In this document: positions 9,436 through 18,080 of the stretch, in pieces | How positions within the stretch are numbered: the stretch's first letter is position 1 | Layout of the letters: each line of letters begins with the position of its first letter | From: Flavobacteriaceae bacterium | Lineage (GTDB): Bacteria; Bacteroidota; Bacteroidia; Flavobacteriales; Flavobacteriaceae | Assembly (NCBI GenBank): GCA_023262185.1 | Contig: JALRDO010000001.1 | Location: 83,430-147,429, forward strand | Reading direction: 5' to 3' | Length of the DNA stretch: 64,000 nucleotides | Translations under genes and position numbers: made by a program | The notes under the pieces: model-generated | Told to the model about the DNA's origin: nothing | The model's input: only the letters and a program-made list of their open reading frames with translations | Database searches by the model: none

Positions 9436-9924
9436 TTAAGTTTTACGTTTTTTCTTCTTTTCTTTTTTTCTTTTTGTTTTTGAGTTACCCTCTTCTTTCA
9501 ATGCTTTTAAATGTGCATACAAAGCGGGTGGCAACTCGTTCTCGAGTCTGGCGTCTTCTAGAGATTCAATCTCCTCTAAAGCCGTCTTCATCGCATTAGG
9601 TTCAAGTTTCAAAATTTGAAGTTCGATACGCTTTTTGGTCGCCTCTAGCATAATAGAATGCAAGACCGCTTCTTCAAAGGCATTGATTTCAATAGTTTCT
9701 TTTACCCTGTTTATTGAAAGTTCGACAATGTCTTCTGCCGTTAAGGGTTCATCATCTTGCGTTCGCGCCGGAAATTGATTCATACCTCTCATAGGATTTC
9801 CGTAGGGGTTCCCATAAGGGCTTCCCATCATTCCACCTCGCCCCATAGGCATACCGTATTGGCCAAAACTTTTAAAACACGATAGCATTACCAACAATGA
9901 TGCCAAAAAGTAAAAACGTTTCAT
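9436..9924 (-). CDS. Secreted protein with Gly/Met/Pro-rich and polybasic segments
   Basis: I chose the internal ATG at 9924, giving 162 residues, because it starts a clear signal peptide (MKRFYFLASLLVMLSCFKSFGQ). A longer frame begins at 9960 but adds only 12 polar residues. After the signal comes a Gly/Met/Pro/Tyr/Asn-rich stretch of about 35 residues, including the repeat SPYGNPYGNP. A helical acidic region of about 85 residues follows, then an extremely basic C-terminus of Lys/Arg runs. The Cys in the signal region (MLSCFKS) is a weak lipobox candidate. Function is unknown. Gene order (this gene, then the barrel protein, 2-base gap) suggests a paired role at the outer membrane. Confidence 0.72.
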   Translation of the reverse strand: MKRFYFLASLLVMLSCFKSFGQYGMPMGRGGMMGSPYGNPYGNPMRGMNQFPARTQDDEPLTAEDIVELSINRVKETIEINAFEEAVLHSIMLEATKKRIELQILKLEPNAMKTALEEIESLEDARLENELPPALYAHLKALKEEGNSKTKRKKEKKKKRKT

Positions 9925-9965
9925 ATTCAAGTTGATTTTAACAATTTTATTCAAGTGCAATAAGA

Positions 9966-11067
9966 TTATTCGGAGGTTGTTTTTTGCCCGTTAACCATCA
10001 GATAAGCCTTCAAAAAGGCATCAATATCTCCGTTCATTACCCCCTCTACATTTGCGGTTTCTTCGCCGCTTCTTACATCTTTAATCAATTTATAAGGATG
10101 CATGACGTAATTTCTAATTTGAGAACCCCATTCAATCTTCATCTTCGCGTCTTCTATTTCTTTTCGAGCCTCCATTTTACGACGTAACTCAATTTCATAG
10201 AGCTGTGATTTCAACATCTGTAGTGCTCTTGCGCGGTTGTCGTGTTGTGAACGCGTCTCTGAACAACTGATCTGTATCCCTGTCGGTTTGTGAACCAGTT
10301 GCACTTTTGTCTCTACTTTATTGACATTTTGACCACCAGCCCCACTTGATCGAGCAGTAGTAATCTCAATATCGGCCGGATTGATTTCAACTTCAATACT
10401 TTCGTCGACTAAGGGATATACATATACAGAGGCGAATGAAGTGTGACGTTTGGCATTGCTGTCAAAAGGAGATATACGCACTAATCGATGCACGCCGTTT
10501 TCACCTTTGAGCCATCCGAAAGCAAAGTCCCCTTGGATTTCTAATGTAACCGTTTTAATACCAGCCACATCACCCTCTTGATAATTCAGTTCACGCACAG
10601 TATATCGCTTCGACTCGGCCCACATCAGGTACATACGCATGAGCATTGAAGCCCAATCGCAACTCTCTGTACCACCTGCACCAGCGGTAATTTGAATAAC
10701 CGCAGAAAGCTCGTCTCCTTCGTCTGAGAGCATGTTTTTAAATTCTAAGACTTCGATGAAATTAGAGAGAGCGTCAAGTTTTTGAGCGACTTCTTCCTCT
10801 TCAACTTCTTTAGAGTTCAGAAACTCTAACAAAATTTCTGCTTCGTCTTTTACCTCAACGGCTTCTTCGTATTCTTTCACCCATGATTGAAGCCCTTTTA
10901 AGACTTTCATGTGTTCTTGGGCAGATTTGGGGTCATCCCAAAAGCCTGGTGCCGCTGATTTTTCTTCTTGATGCTCTATTTCGATTCGCTTGGCATCTAT
11001 GTCAAAGATACCTCCTTAACGCACCGAGGCGATCAATGAGATCCTTGAACTGTTCGTTCTTTGTCAT
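9966..11067 (-). CDS. prfB: Peptide chain release factor 2, with programmed +1 frameshift
   Basis: RF2 ends translation at UGA and UAA. The gene is read in two frames: codons 1-21 from ATG at 11067 to CTT at 11005, then a +1 slip past the in-frame TGA (11004-11002), continuing from GAC at 11003 to the stop at 9966. The product is 366 residues, the normal RF2 length. After the slip comes PGFWDDP, typical of RF2. The codon-recognition tripeptide SPF is in [11 protein letters not shown] and the catalytic GGQ is in [11 protein letters not shown]. Reading only the downstream frame from its first ATG (10910) would lose the N-terminal domain start. The frameshift gives autoregulation: low RF2 slows termination at TGA and favours the slip. 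The secreted-protein gene lies 41 bases beyond its stop. Confidence 0.95.
11001..11016 (-). promoter_or_regulatory. prfB: Programmed +1 frameshift site of prfB
   Basis: The minus-strand sequence is AGGAGGTATCTTTGAC. A perfect Shine-Dalgarno-like AGGAGG (11016-11011) stands three bases before the slippery CTT, followed by TGA and C. This is the same arrangement as the well-known E. coli site (AGGGGGTATCTTTGAC). It joins the first 21 codons to the main frame. Confidence 0.95.
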
Positions 11068-11089
11068 TTGTGTTTGATTCTAATTGATG

Positions 11090-11097
11090 CAAAAATA
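11090..11097 (-). promoter_or_regulatory. -7 element of the prfB promoter
   Basis: On the minus strand this reads TATTTTTG, an exact TAnnTTTG match, ending 22 bases before the prfB ATG at 11067. Confidence 0.5.
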
Positions 11098-11158
11098 GTG
11101 ACTCTGTTAAGAGCTGCTGAAAAAATCAATAATTTAAGGCCCTTAAAATGATGCTCAC

Positions 11159-13573
11159 ATGAAAAATCTCTTGACTTTACTATTTGTACTATTTATCGCT
11201 CATACTCATAGTGCACAGGATTTTGAACACACCAAGGGAATGCGAAAGGTTGAAGGTTTCCAGGTGACGTATTTTGATGATGCAACGGATAAGGTTTACT
11301 TCGAGGTTTCGCAACTCAATGAAGACTTTCTGCACGTTTCGTCCTTGAGTTCAGGGATTGGGAGTAACGATATCGGTTTAGATCGTGGTCAACTTGGTCC
11401 ACAGCGTGTGGTTCGTTTTGAAAAGATGGGGAATCGCATTTATTTGATTCAACCGAACTTGGATTACAGAGGATCCTCGTCTAACCAGAATGAAATTAAG
11501 TCTATTACTCAAGCCTTTGCCTCATCGGTGCTCTACGGATTTGATGTTATAGAAGCCTCAGGCGATAAGTTTCTGATAGAGATCACTCCATTCTTATTTC
11601 AAGATGTTCACGGGGTAGCTGATCGTTTAGCGTCAAGTGGACAAGGAAGCTACTCTTTGGATCGTTCTAAGAGTGCGCTAAATGCTAGTAGAACCAAATC
11701 TTTTGAAAAAAATATTGAGATCGATTTAATGCTGACCTTTTCAGGAAAGCCAAAGTCGTATGAAATTCGTTCTGTAACTCCAGAGCCGACTCTGGTTACG
11801 GTATATCAGCATCATTCATTTATTGAATTGCCTGAATTGTCATCATTTGAACTTCGCGCTTATGACGCGCGTTCAGGAGCTTATCCATTTAGCTACAGTG
11901 ATTATTCTGCCGCGGTAAACGAGCCTATCGACAAGATGTTTATTAGACGTCATCGCTTAGAGAAGAAAGATCCAGAGGCAGCCGTCAGTGAAGCGGTTGA
12001 ACCTATTGTGTATTACCTAGATAATGGAACCCCTGAGCCTATACGATCTGCGCTATTAGATGGAGCGAAATGGTGGAATCAAGCTTTTGAGGCAGCAGGA
12101 TATAAGGACGCGTTTCAAGTCGAAATTATGCCAGACGATGCTGATCCGCTCGATGTGCGATACAATGTCATTCAGTGGGTACATCGCTCAACCAGGGGGT
12201 GGAGTTATGGATCGTCAGTCGTCGATCCTAGAACTGGTGAAATTCTGAAAGGGCATGTGAGTTTAGGAAGTCTAAGAATCCGTCAAGACTATCTAATTGC
12301 TCAGGGTTTAATGAACAAACCTTATGCACAGCAATCTGAAGCTGAAAAGCAGATGCTTGAAATGGCGCTTGCGCGTATTCGACAATTGTCGGCACATGAA
12401 GTAGGACACACCTTAGGTTTTGCACACAATTTTGCGGCAAGCACCGTAAACAGAAATTCGGTCATGGATTATCCGCATATGTTTGTGTTAGATGCTGAAG
12501 GAGAACAGCTCAATTTCGAACAGGCTTATGAAGTAGGAATAGGAGAGTGGGATAAGATTTCTGTAGCCTATGCTTATAGTGATTTTCCAGAAGGGACTAA
12601 TGAAGTAGCGGCCCTAAATGAGATTCTAGAGCGTTCAAACGCAATGGGGTACCGTTATTTAACCGATAGTGATGCCCGTCCTGTTTCTTCAGCTAGCGCT
12701 ACAGCTCATCTATGGGATAATGGGCGAGATATTGCTTACGAATTACAGCGTATGTTATCGTTAAGAGATAAAGTAATCGATCAATTTTCAATAGAGAATA
12801 TTCCATCCGCATCTAGCATGTCTGAGCTCGAAGATGTATTTGCTCCTGTATACTTCATGCATCGTTATCAGACCGAAGCGGTTGCCAAATTAATTGGGGG
12901 TATTCATTATAAGCACGCTTACAAAGAGAGTTACGAACCTTGGTTTTTTGTCTCGAAAGATGAGCAATTGAGTGCCTTAGACGGCGTATTGCAAACCCTT
13001 TCTCCTTATGTGTTGAGCATACCTGAAGATAAATTGCAGCTTTTCGGGCCACGTACCTATGGTTACGGGCGTACACGTGAATCTTTTAAGTCAAAATTAG
13101 GGGTAGCTTTTGATCCAATTGCCGCTGCGGAAACGGCCACTGATTTTACGCTTACCTTCTTGTTTAATCCTGAACGAGCAAATCGCGTAGTTTATCAGTC
13201 TATGTTAGACAAAGAACAATTGAGCTTTCCTGAATTCTTGAAAATTGTCTTTGAAAAGACGTTGAGACAAAAAGCGCTAAATGGCTTTGAGGGAATGGTG
13301 CAAGAGGTCATGCAGTTTACGGTGTTAAAACGATTGATGGAATTGGCCTCTGGCGAGACCGTATATCCTCAAGTCACAGAAGCAATTGTATTTGAAATGA
13401 TGCGATTGAAAACCTTTTTAGGAGACCAGCAAGCAGATCCTACCTCAATCTATATGAGAAAAGAAATAGATCGCTTTTTAGGAAATCCGAGAGGGTACAA
13501 ATCTGATTTAGAAGTGGTGGCTATTCCTGATGGGTCTCCTATTGGAATGGACATGATGTGTTCGTTTGAATAA
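11159..13573 (+). CDS. Secreted zinc-dependent metalloprotease
   Basis: The 804-residue protein starts with a signal peptide (about residues 1-19, MKNLLTLLFVLFIAHTHSAQ). HEVGHTLGFAH, with the first His near residue 413, is an extended zinc-binding HExxHxxGxxH motif. SVMDYPH, about 25 residues later, looks like the metzincin Met-turn. The overall length and layout match the zinc-dependent metalloproteases of Bacteroidota that carry DUF5117/DUF4953 domains. It probably digests proteins in the periplasm or outside the cell. It lies 5 bases before oligopeptidase B, which suggests a peptide-use operon. I see no clear -7 element before it. Confidence 0.85.
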   Translation: MKNLLTLLFVLFIAHTHSAQDFEHTKGMRKVEGFQVTYFDDATDKVYFEVSQLNEDFLHVSSLSSGIGSNDIGLDRGQLGPQRVVRFEKMGNRIYLIQPNLDYRGSSSNQNEIKSITQAFASSVLYGFDVIEASGDKFLIEITPFLFQDVHGVADRLASSGQGSYSLDRSKSALNASRTKSFEKNIEIDLMLTFSGKPKSYEIRSVTPEPTLVTVYQHHSFIELPELSSFELRAYDARSGAYPFSYSDYSAAVNEPIDKMFIRRHRLEKKDPEAAVSEAVEPIVYYLDNGTPEPIRSALLDGAKWWNQAFEAAGYKDAFQVEIMPDDADPLDVRYNVIQWVHRSTRGWSYGSSVVDPRTGEILKGHVSLGSLRIRQDYLIAQGLMNKPYAQQSEAEKQMLEMALARIRQLSAHEVGHTLGFAHNFAASTVNRNSVMDYPHMFVLDAEGEQLNFEQAYEVGIGEWDKISVAYAYSDFPEGTNEVAALNEILERSNAMGYRYLTDSDARPVSSASATAHLWDNGRDIAYELQRMLSLRDKVIDQFSIENIPSASSMSELEDVFAPVYFMHRYQTEAVAKLIGGIHYKHAYKESYEPWFFVSKDEQLSALDGVLQTLSPYVLSIPEDKLQLFGPRTYGYGRTRESFKSKLGVAFDPIAAAETATDFTLTFLFNPERANRVVYQSMLDKEQLSFPEFLKIVFEKTLRQKALNGFEGMVQEVMQFTVLKRLMELASGETVYPQVTEAIVFEMMRLKTFLGDQQADPTSIYMRKEIDRFLGNPRGYKSDLEVVAIPDGSPIGMDMMCSFE

Positions 13574-13578
13574 TTAAT

Positions 13579-15642
13579 ATGCCGAAAGAAAATCCTTTGC
13601 TTCCGCCTGTTGCGGTGGAACATCCGTATACCTTAGAGAAACACAACCATACTAGAGTAGATCCATATTTTTGGCTCCGAGAGCGTGATTCGCCCGAGGT
13701 CTTAGCTCATTTACAGCAGGAGAAAGACTATTATGAAGGAGTCACGGCAGAGCAGCGCATTCTTAAAGAAACGCTTTACAAAGAGATTAGATCGCGCATC
13801 AAAGAAGACGACACAACCTTACCTGTATTTCGAAATGGGTATTGGTACGAATCACGCTTTAAAGAAGGGTTAGAGTACCCCATTCATGTGCGTTACAATG
13901 ATCCGGATCATAAGGAAGAAGCCCAGTTACTTTTTGATGTAAATGCCATGGCTAAAGGTTATGATTATTATGACCTAAAGGGCATACGTATAAGTTTCGA
14001 CAATCAATATGCCTTGTACGCTGAAGATACAATTTCAAGAAGGCAATACACTATTGGAGTAAAATCATTGCAGGACGAAACCCTGTTAGCAGATCGCATT
14101 GAGAACACTACGGGTTCGGGTTGCTGGAGTGAAAGTAACAAGGTGTTTTTTTACGTCAAAAAAGACCCAGAGACGTTTAGGGCCTACGCGGTCTATAGAC
14201 ATGTTATAGGTACGGATGCTTCAGAAGATGTTTGTGTATTTTTAGAAGAAGATGAGACTTTCAATGTAGGGGTTTACCTGTCTAAAAGCAAAAAGTATAT
14301 CATCATCGTGTCGGGATCTACCTTGACTACCGAATATCAAATTCTCTCTGCTTCAGATCCGTTGGGCTCGTTTGTTTTATTTAGCCCTAGAGAACGCGGC
14401 TTAGAGTACAGCATCGACCATTTTGGAGATCACTTTTACATTCTTACTAATAAGGATGGTGCGACGAATTTTAAATTGATGCGTACTTCAGTCGATCATA
14501 CAAGCACCAACCATTGGGAAGTGTTTTTAGACCACCGTCCTGAAATTTTCTTAGAAGATTTTGATTGTTTTAGTGAATTCTATGTTCTCGCAGAGCGAGA
14601 ACGCGGCTTAACTCGATTGCGGATTATTAAATGGGATGAATCTGTCGATTTTTTTATCCCCATTGAAGGGGAGACCTATGTCTGTGATCTTTACGACAAC
14701 CCTGAGTTTGATACCTCAATTATTCGCTATTATGTGAATTCTATGACTGTTCCTGCCAGTGTTTATGCGTTTGATGTTAAGGAGAAGTCTTCAACACTGC
14801 TAAAGCGACAAGAGATTATTGGTGGATACGATGAAAACCAGTACGTTTCATCCCGTATTTGGGTTAGCGCTAAAGACGGAGCTAAAATTCCGGTAAGTGT
14901 GGTTAAACGCAAAGATTGCAAAGAAAAGGCGCCAACGCTCTTATATGCCTATGGATCTTACGGTCACACCGTAGATCCTACTTTCTCAATTTCACGCTTA
15001 TCCTTATTAGATCGTGGCTTTGTTTTTGCAATTGCTCATGTTAGAGGATCTCAATACCTAGGCAGACCGTGGTACGATTCAGGTAAGATGGAGCACAAAG
15101 AGAATACATTTAACGACTTTATAGCGGTCTCTCAACATCTTTTAGCTTCTGGTATAGCGCACAAAAACAAACTCTTCGCCATGGGTGGGTCCGCTGGCGG
15201 ATTATTAATGGGTGTCATTCTCAATGAGGCTCCTCATTTGTATCGAGGAGTGATAGCAGCGGTTCCGTTTGTTGATGTTGTTACAACTATGCTTGATGAT
15301 TCCATACCCCTTACTACCGGAGAGTACGACGAATGGGGTAATCCGAATAATGAAAAAGAATACAACACCATGCTTTCGTATTCCCCTTATGATAACGTGA
15401 AAACTCAAGATTACCCTCATATATACGTGAGTACAGGTTTTCATGATTCTCAGGTACAGTATTGGGAGCCTGCTAAATGGGTGTTGAAGCTCAGAAAACA
15501 CAACACAGCAAAAACTAATGTGCTCCTTGATATTGATTTATCTGCAGGACACGGAGGAGCATCGGGTAGGTTTGAGCAACTCAAGGAGATTGCTAAGGAA
15601 TATGCCTTTATTATTGAACTAGCTGATAATCAGGCTTTTTAG
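13579..15642 (+). CDS. ptrB: Oligopeptidase B (S9 family serine peptidase)
   Basis: The 687-residue protein lacks a signal peptide and fits cytoplasmic oligopeptidase B (E. coli PtrB has a similar length), which cleaves short peptides after basic residues. The N-terminal beta-propeller is followed by an alpha/beta-hydrolase domain. The nucleophile Ser538 is in MGGSAGGLLMG. TGFHDSQVQYWEPAKW carries the likely catalytic Asp, and SAGHGGASGRF carries the catalytic His. EWGNP is also characteristic of this subfamily. It follows the secreted metalloprotease by 5 bases, so proteins cut outside may be finished as peptides inside. Confidence 0.9.
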   Translation: MPKENPLLPPVAVEHPYTLEKHNHTRVDPYFWLRERDSPEVLAHLQQEKDYYEGVTAEQRILKETLYKEIRSRIKEDDTTLPVFRNGYWYESRFKEGLEYPIHVRYNDPDHKEEAQLLFDVNAMAKGYDYYDLKGIRISFDNQYALYAEDTISRRQYTIGVKSLQDETLLADRIENTTGSGCWSESNKVFFYVKKDPETFRAYAVYRHVIGTDASEDVCVFLEEDETFNVGVYLSKSKKYIIIVSGSTLTTEYQILSASDPLGSFVLFSPRERGLEYSIDHFGDHFYILTNKDGATNFKLMRTSVDHTSTNHWEVFLDHRPEIFLEDFDCFSEFYVLAERERGLTRLRIIKWDESVDFFIPIEGETYVCDLYDNPEFDTSIIRYYVNSMTVPASVYAFDVKEKSSTLLKRQEIIGGYDENQYVSSRIWVSAKDGAKIPVSVVKRKDCKEKAPTLLYAYGSYGHTVDPTFSISRLSLLDRGFVFAIAHVRGSQYLGRPWYDSGKMEHKENTFNDFIAVSQHLLASGIAHKNKLFAMGGSAGGLLMGVILNEAPHLYRGVIAAVPFVDVVTTMLDDSIPLTTGEYDEWGNPNNEKEYNTMLSYSPYDNVKTQDYPHIYVSTGFHDSQVQYWEPAKWVLKLRKHNTAKTNVLLDIDLSAGHGGASGRFEQLKEIAKEYAFIIELADNQAF

Positions 15643-15650
15643 AGTTTAAT

Positions 15651-15658
15651 TATATTTG
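15651..15658 (+). promoter_or_regulatory. -7 element before the cysteine-synthase-like gene
   Basis: TATATTTG is an exact TAnnTTTG match immediately after the ptrB stop. The proposed TTG start at 15673 is only 14 bases downstream, so the mRNA leader would be very short. Confidence 0.5.
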
Positions 15659-15672
15659 TCAAAATTTTTGGT

Positions 15673-16734
15673 TTGTTTCTACCTTTTAGTAAACGAAAAA
15701 AAGTTAAAGCGGTTGATTCTTTCCTTCATTTGGTAGGAAATACGCCTTTATTAAAACTCAACCGCTCCGTTTCATCTGTCCCTGGTTCTGTTTATGCCAA
15801 ACTTGAGTGGTTTAATCCAGGACAGTCTTCTAAAGACCGAATCGCCCTCCATATTATTGAAAATGCAGAGAAGAAAGGTTTATTAAAACCTGGCGACACT
15901 ATAGTAGAGACTACCTCTGGAAACACAGGTTTCAGTCTGGCAATGGCCAGTATGGTAAAGGGGTATAAGTGTATTTTGGCGGTTAGTTCTAAGTCTTCTC
16001 AGGATAAAATTGATACGTTGAAGGCAATGGGAGCTGAGGTGCATGTTTGCCCGGCACATGTGTCTGCCGAAGATCCGAGATCTTATTATGAAGTAGCGAA
16101 GCGCATTCATCAAGAGACGCCGAACTCGATCTATATTAATCAGTATTTCAATGCGCTTAATACAGAGGCGCACTACCTCACCACCGGTCCTGAAATCTGG
16201 AAACAGACCAATGGCACTATTACTCATCTAGTGGCATGCAGCGGTACAGGGGGGACCATCTCAGGTACGGCTCGTTATTTGAAAGAAAAGAATAAAAACA
16301 TTCAAATTCTTGGAATTGACGCCTACGGATCAGTAATTAAAAAATACCACGAAACTGGTGAGCTTGACGAAAACGAGATCCATCCGTACAGAATAGAAGG
16401 ATTAGGTAAAAACTTGATTCCTACAGCTACGGACTTCGAAAGTATTAACCGTTTTATTAAGGTGACCGATAAGGATGCTGCCCTCAGTGCACGTTACTTG
16501 GCAAAAACAGAGGGTGTTTTTGCGGGATATACTTCTGGTGCTGCCTTGCAAGGCGTATTACAATACGCTGAAGAGGGTACGTTTAACAAGGACAGCGTCA
16601 TAGTAGTCATTTTTCCAGATCACGGTTCAAGATACTTGAGCAAGATATACAACGATCAATGGATGCAAGATCAAGGTTTTATGGAAAAAGATACGGTTGA
16701 ACCCGTTGCCGAAACTTCAAAGAGCATCCAATAA
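15673..16734 (+). CDS. Cysteine synthase/CBS-family PLP enzyme, candidate cysteate synthase
   Basis: This fold-type II PLP enzyme of 353 residues has the Schiff-base lysine at K54 (GQSSKDRIA). SGNTG follows as the substrate loop, and SGTGGTISG as the phosphate-binding loop. It resembles cysteine synthase and the catalytic core of cystathionine beta-synthase, without the C-terminal CBS domains. The next gene encodes an AONS/CFAT-type acyltransferase. This pairing matches what I recall of capnine (sulfonolipid) clusters, in which a PLP enzyme (CapA) makes cysteate from O-phosphoserine and sulfite. That role is inference; an ordinary cysteine synthase remains possible. The start is uncertain: no ATG is near, and TTG at 15673 is the best candidate given the promoter. 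Confidence 0.8.
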   Translation: MFLPFSKRKKVKAVDSFLHLVGNTPLLKLNRSVSSVPGSVYAKLEWFNPGQSSKDRIALHIIENAEKKGLLKPGDTIVETTSGNTGFSLAMASMVKGYKCILAVSSKSSQDKIDTLKAMGAEVHVCPAHVSAEDPRSYYEVAKRIHQETPNSIYINQYFNALNTEAHYLTTGPEIWKQTNGTITHLVACSGTGGTISGTARYLKEKNKNIQILGIDAYGSVIKKYHETGELDENEIHPYRIEGLGKNLIPTATDFESINRFIKVTDKDAALSARYLAKTEGVFAGYTSGAALQGVLQYAEEGTFNKDSVIVVIFPDHGSRYLSKIYNDQWMQDQGFMEKDTVEPVAETSKSIQ

Positions 16735-16773
16735 TGCCACATCTTAACGTGTACAGCATATAAGTTTTAATCT

Positions 16774-16781
16774 TACTTTTG
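16774..16781 (+). promoter_or_regulatory. -7 element before the AONS/CFAT-type gene
   Basis: TACTTTTG is an exact TAnnTTTG match, 33 bases before the ATG at 16815. The acyltransferase may therefore be transcribed separately as well as from the upstream gene. Confidence 0.5.
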
Positions 16782-16814
16782 CCTGTACTTCCACACACAT
16801 TGATTTAAAACTTT

Positions 16815-18074
16815 ATGAGAGATTTATTCGATCGTATTATTGAAAATAAAGGTCCTTTAGGGAAATGGGCAGAATATGCTGAAGGTTACTTTGTTTTTCC
16901 AAAGTTAGAGGGGCCGATTTCAAACAGAATGAAGTTTCAGGGTCGTGAAGTGATTACCTGGAGTATTAATGACTATTTAGGGCTGGCAAATCTAGAAGAA
17001 GTAAAGGCTGTAGATGCTGAAGCTGCCAGAACCTATGGTGCAGCGTACCCGATGGGAGCGCGAATGATGAGTGGTCATACTGATGCCCACGAACAGCTGC
17101 AAAACGAGCTTGCCTCTTTTGTCAACAAAGAAGCAGCATATCTCTTAAACTTTGGTTATCAAGGTATTATGTCAGCAATTGACGCCTTGGTGAGTAAAGA
17201 TGATATCATTGTATACGACGTGGATTGTCATGCGTGTATTATTGATGGAGTACGCTTACACCTTGGAAAGCGCTTTACCTTCAAACACAATGATATTGAA
17301 AGCTTAGAGAAGAATTTAGAGCGCGCAACGAAACTTGCCGAGCAACAAAACGGAGGGATTCTGGTGATTTCTGAAGGGGTTTTTGGTATGCGTGGTGAGC
17401 AAGGAAAGCTCAAAGAAATTGCTGCTCTAAAAGAGAAGTATAACTTTAGATTCTTAGTAGACGATGCCCATGGTTTTGGAACCTTAGGAGCAACAGGAGC
17501 AGGAGCAGGAGAAGAACAAGGGGTTCAAGATGCTATAGATGTTTACTTTGCTACATTCGCAAAATCACTGGCCGGAATTGGAGCCTTCCTTGCGGCTGAT
17601 AAAGAAATTATCGATTACCTAAAGTACAATTTGCGTTCTCAAATGTTTGCAAAATCGCTTCCGATGATCTATGTCAAGGGGGCATTAAAGCGTCTTGATA
17701 TGCTGCGCAGTAAGCCTGAGATCAAGCAAAAACTATGGGATAATGTAATTGCGCTTCAAGATGGTCTTAAAGAACGCGGCTTCAATATAGGAACTACCAC
17801 AAGTTGTGTGACTCCTGTCTATTTGAACGGTAGTATTCCTGAGGCAATGGCCTTGGTTAAAGACCTACGTGAGAACTACGGTATTTTCTGCTCAATTGTT
17901 GTCTATCCCGTAATACCTAAAGGTCTTATTCTATTGAGGATGATTCCTACGGCCACACACACTCTTGAAGATGTTGCTATCACTCTAGATGCATTCTCTT
18001 CTATTAGAGAACGCCTTGAGAATGGTACCTACAAGAGATTGTCGGCGGCTGTTTCTGCGGCGATGAACGAATAA
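16815..18074 (+). CDS. Alpha-oxoamine synthase family PLP acyltransferase, candidate cysteate or serine C-acyltransferase
   Basis: The 419-residue protein belongs to the fold-type I alpha-oxoamine synthases (AONS, KBL, serine palmitoyltransferase). The PLP lysine is K250 in TFAKSLAGIG. The cofactor Asp lies in VDDAHGFG. The substrate region SINDYLGLA and GARMMSGHTDAHEQLQ are typical of the family. These enzymes condense an amino acid with an acyl thioester and release CO2. No other biotin gene is nearby, and the upstream partner handles sulfur amino acids. I therefore favour cysteate fatty-acyltransferase (SulA/CapB type, sulfonolipids), with serine palmitoyltransferase (sphingolipids) as the alternative. 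It converges on a GNAT-like gene 6 bases away. Confidence 0.85.
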   Translation: MRDLFDRIIENKGPLGKWAEYAEGYFVFPKLEGPISNRMKFQGREVITWSINDYLGLANLEEVKAVDAEAARTYGAAYPMGARMMSGHTDAHEQLQNELASFVNKEAAYLLNFGYQGIMSAIDALVSKDDIIVYDVDCHACIIDGVRLHLGKRFTFKHNDIESLEKNLERATKLAEQQNGGILVISEGVFGMRGEQGKLKEIAALKEKYNFRFLVDDAHGFGTLGATGAGAGEEQGVQDAIDVYFATFAKSLAGIGAFLAADKEIIDYLKYNLRSQMFAKSLPMIYVKGALKRLDMLRSKPEIKQKLWDNVIALQDGLKERGFNIGTTTSCVTPVYLNGSIPEAMALVKDLRENYGIFCSIVVYPVIPKGLILLRMIPTATHTLEDVAITLDAFSSIRERLENGTYKRLSAAVSAAMNE

Positions 18075-18080
18075 TTTGAA

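Noticed and set aside
9966..10910. prfB as a shorter gene starting at the ATG at 10910
   Set aside because: The upstream frame with AGGAGG-TAT-CTT-TGA-C restores the full N-terminal domain (PGFWDDP) and normal RF2 length.
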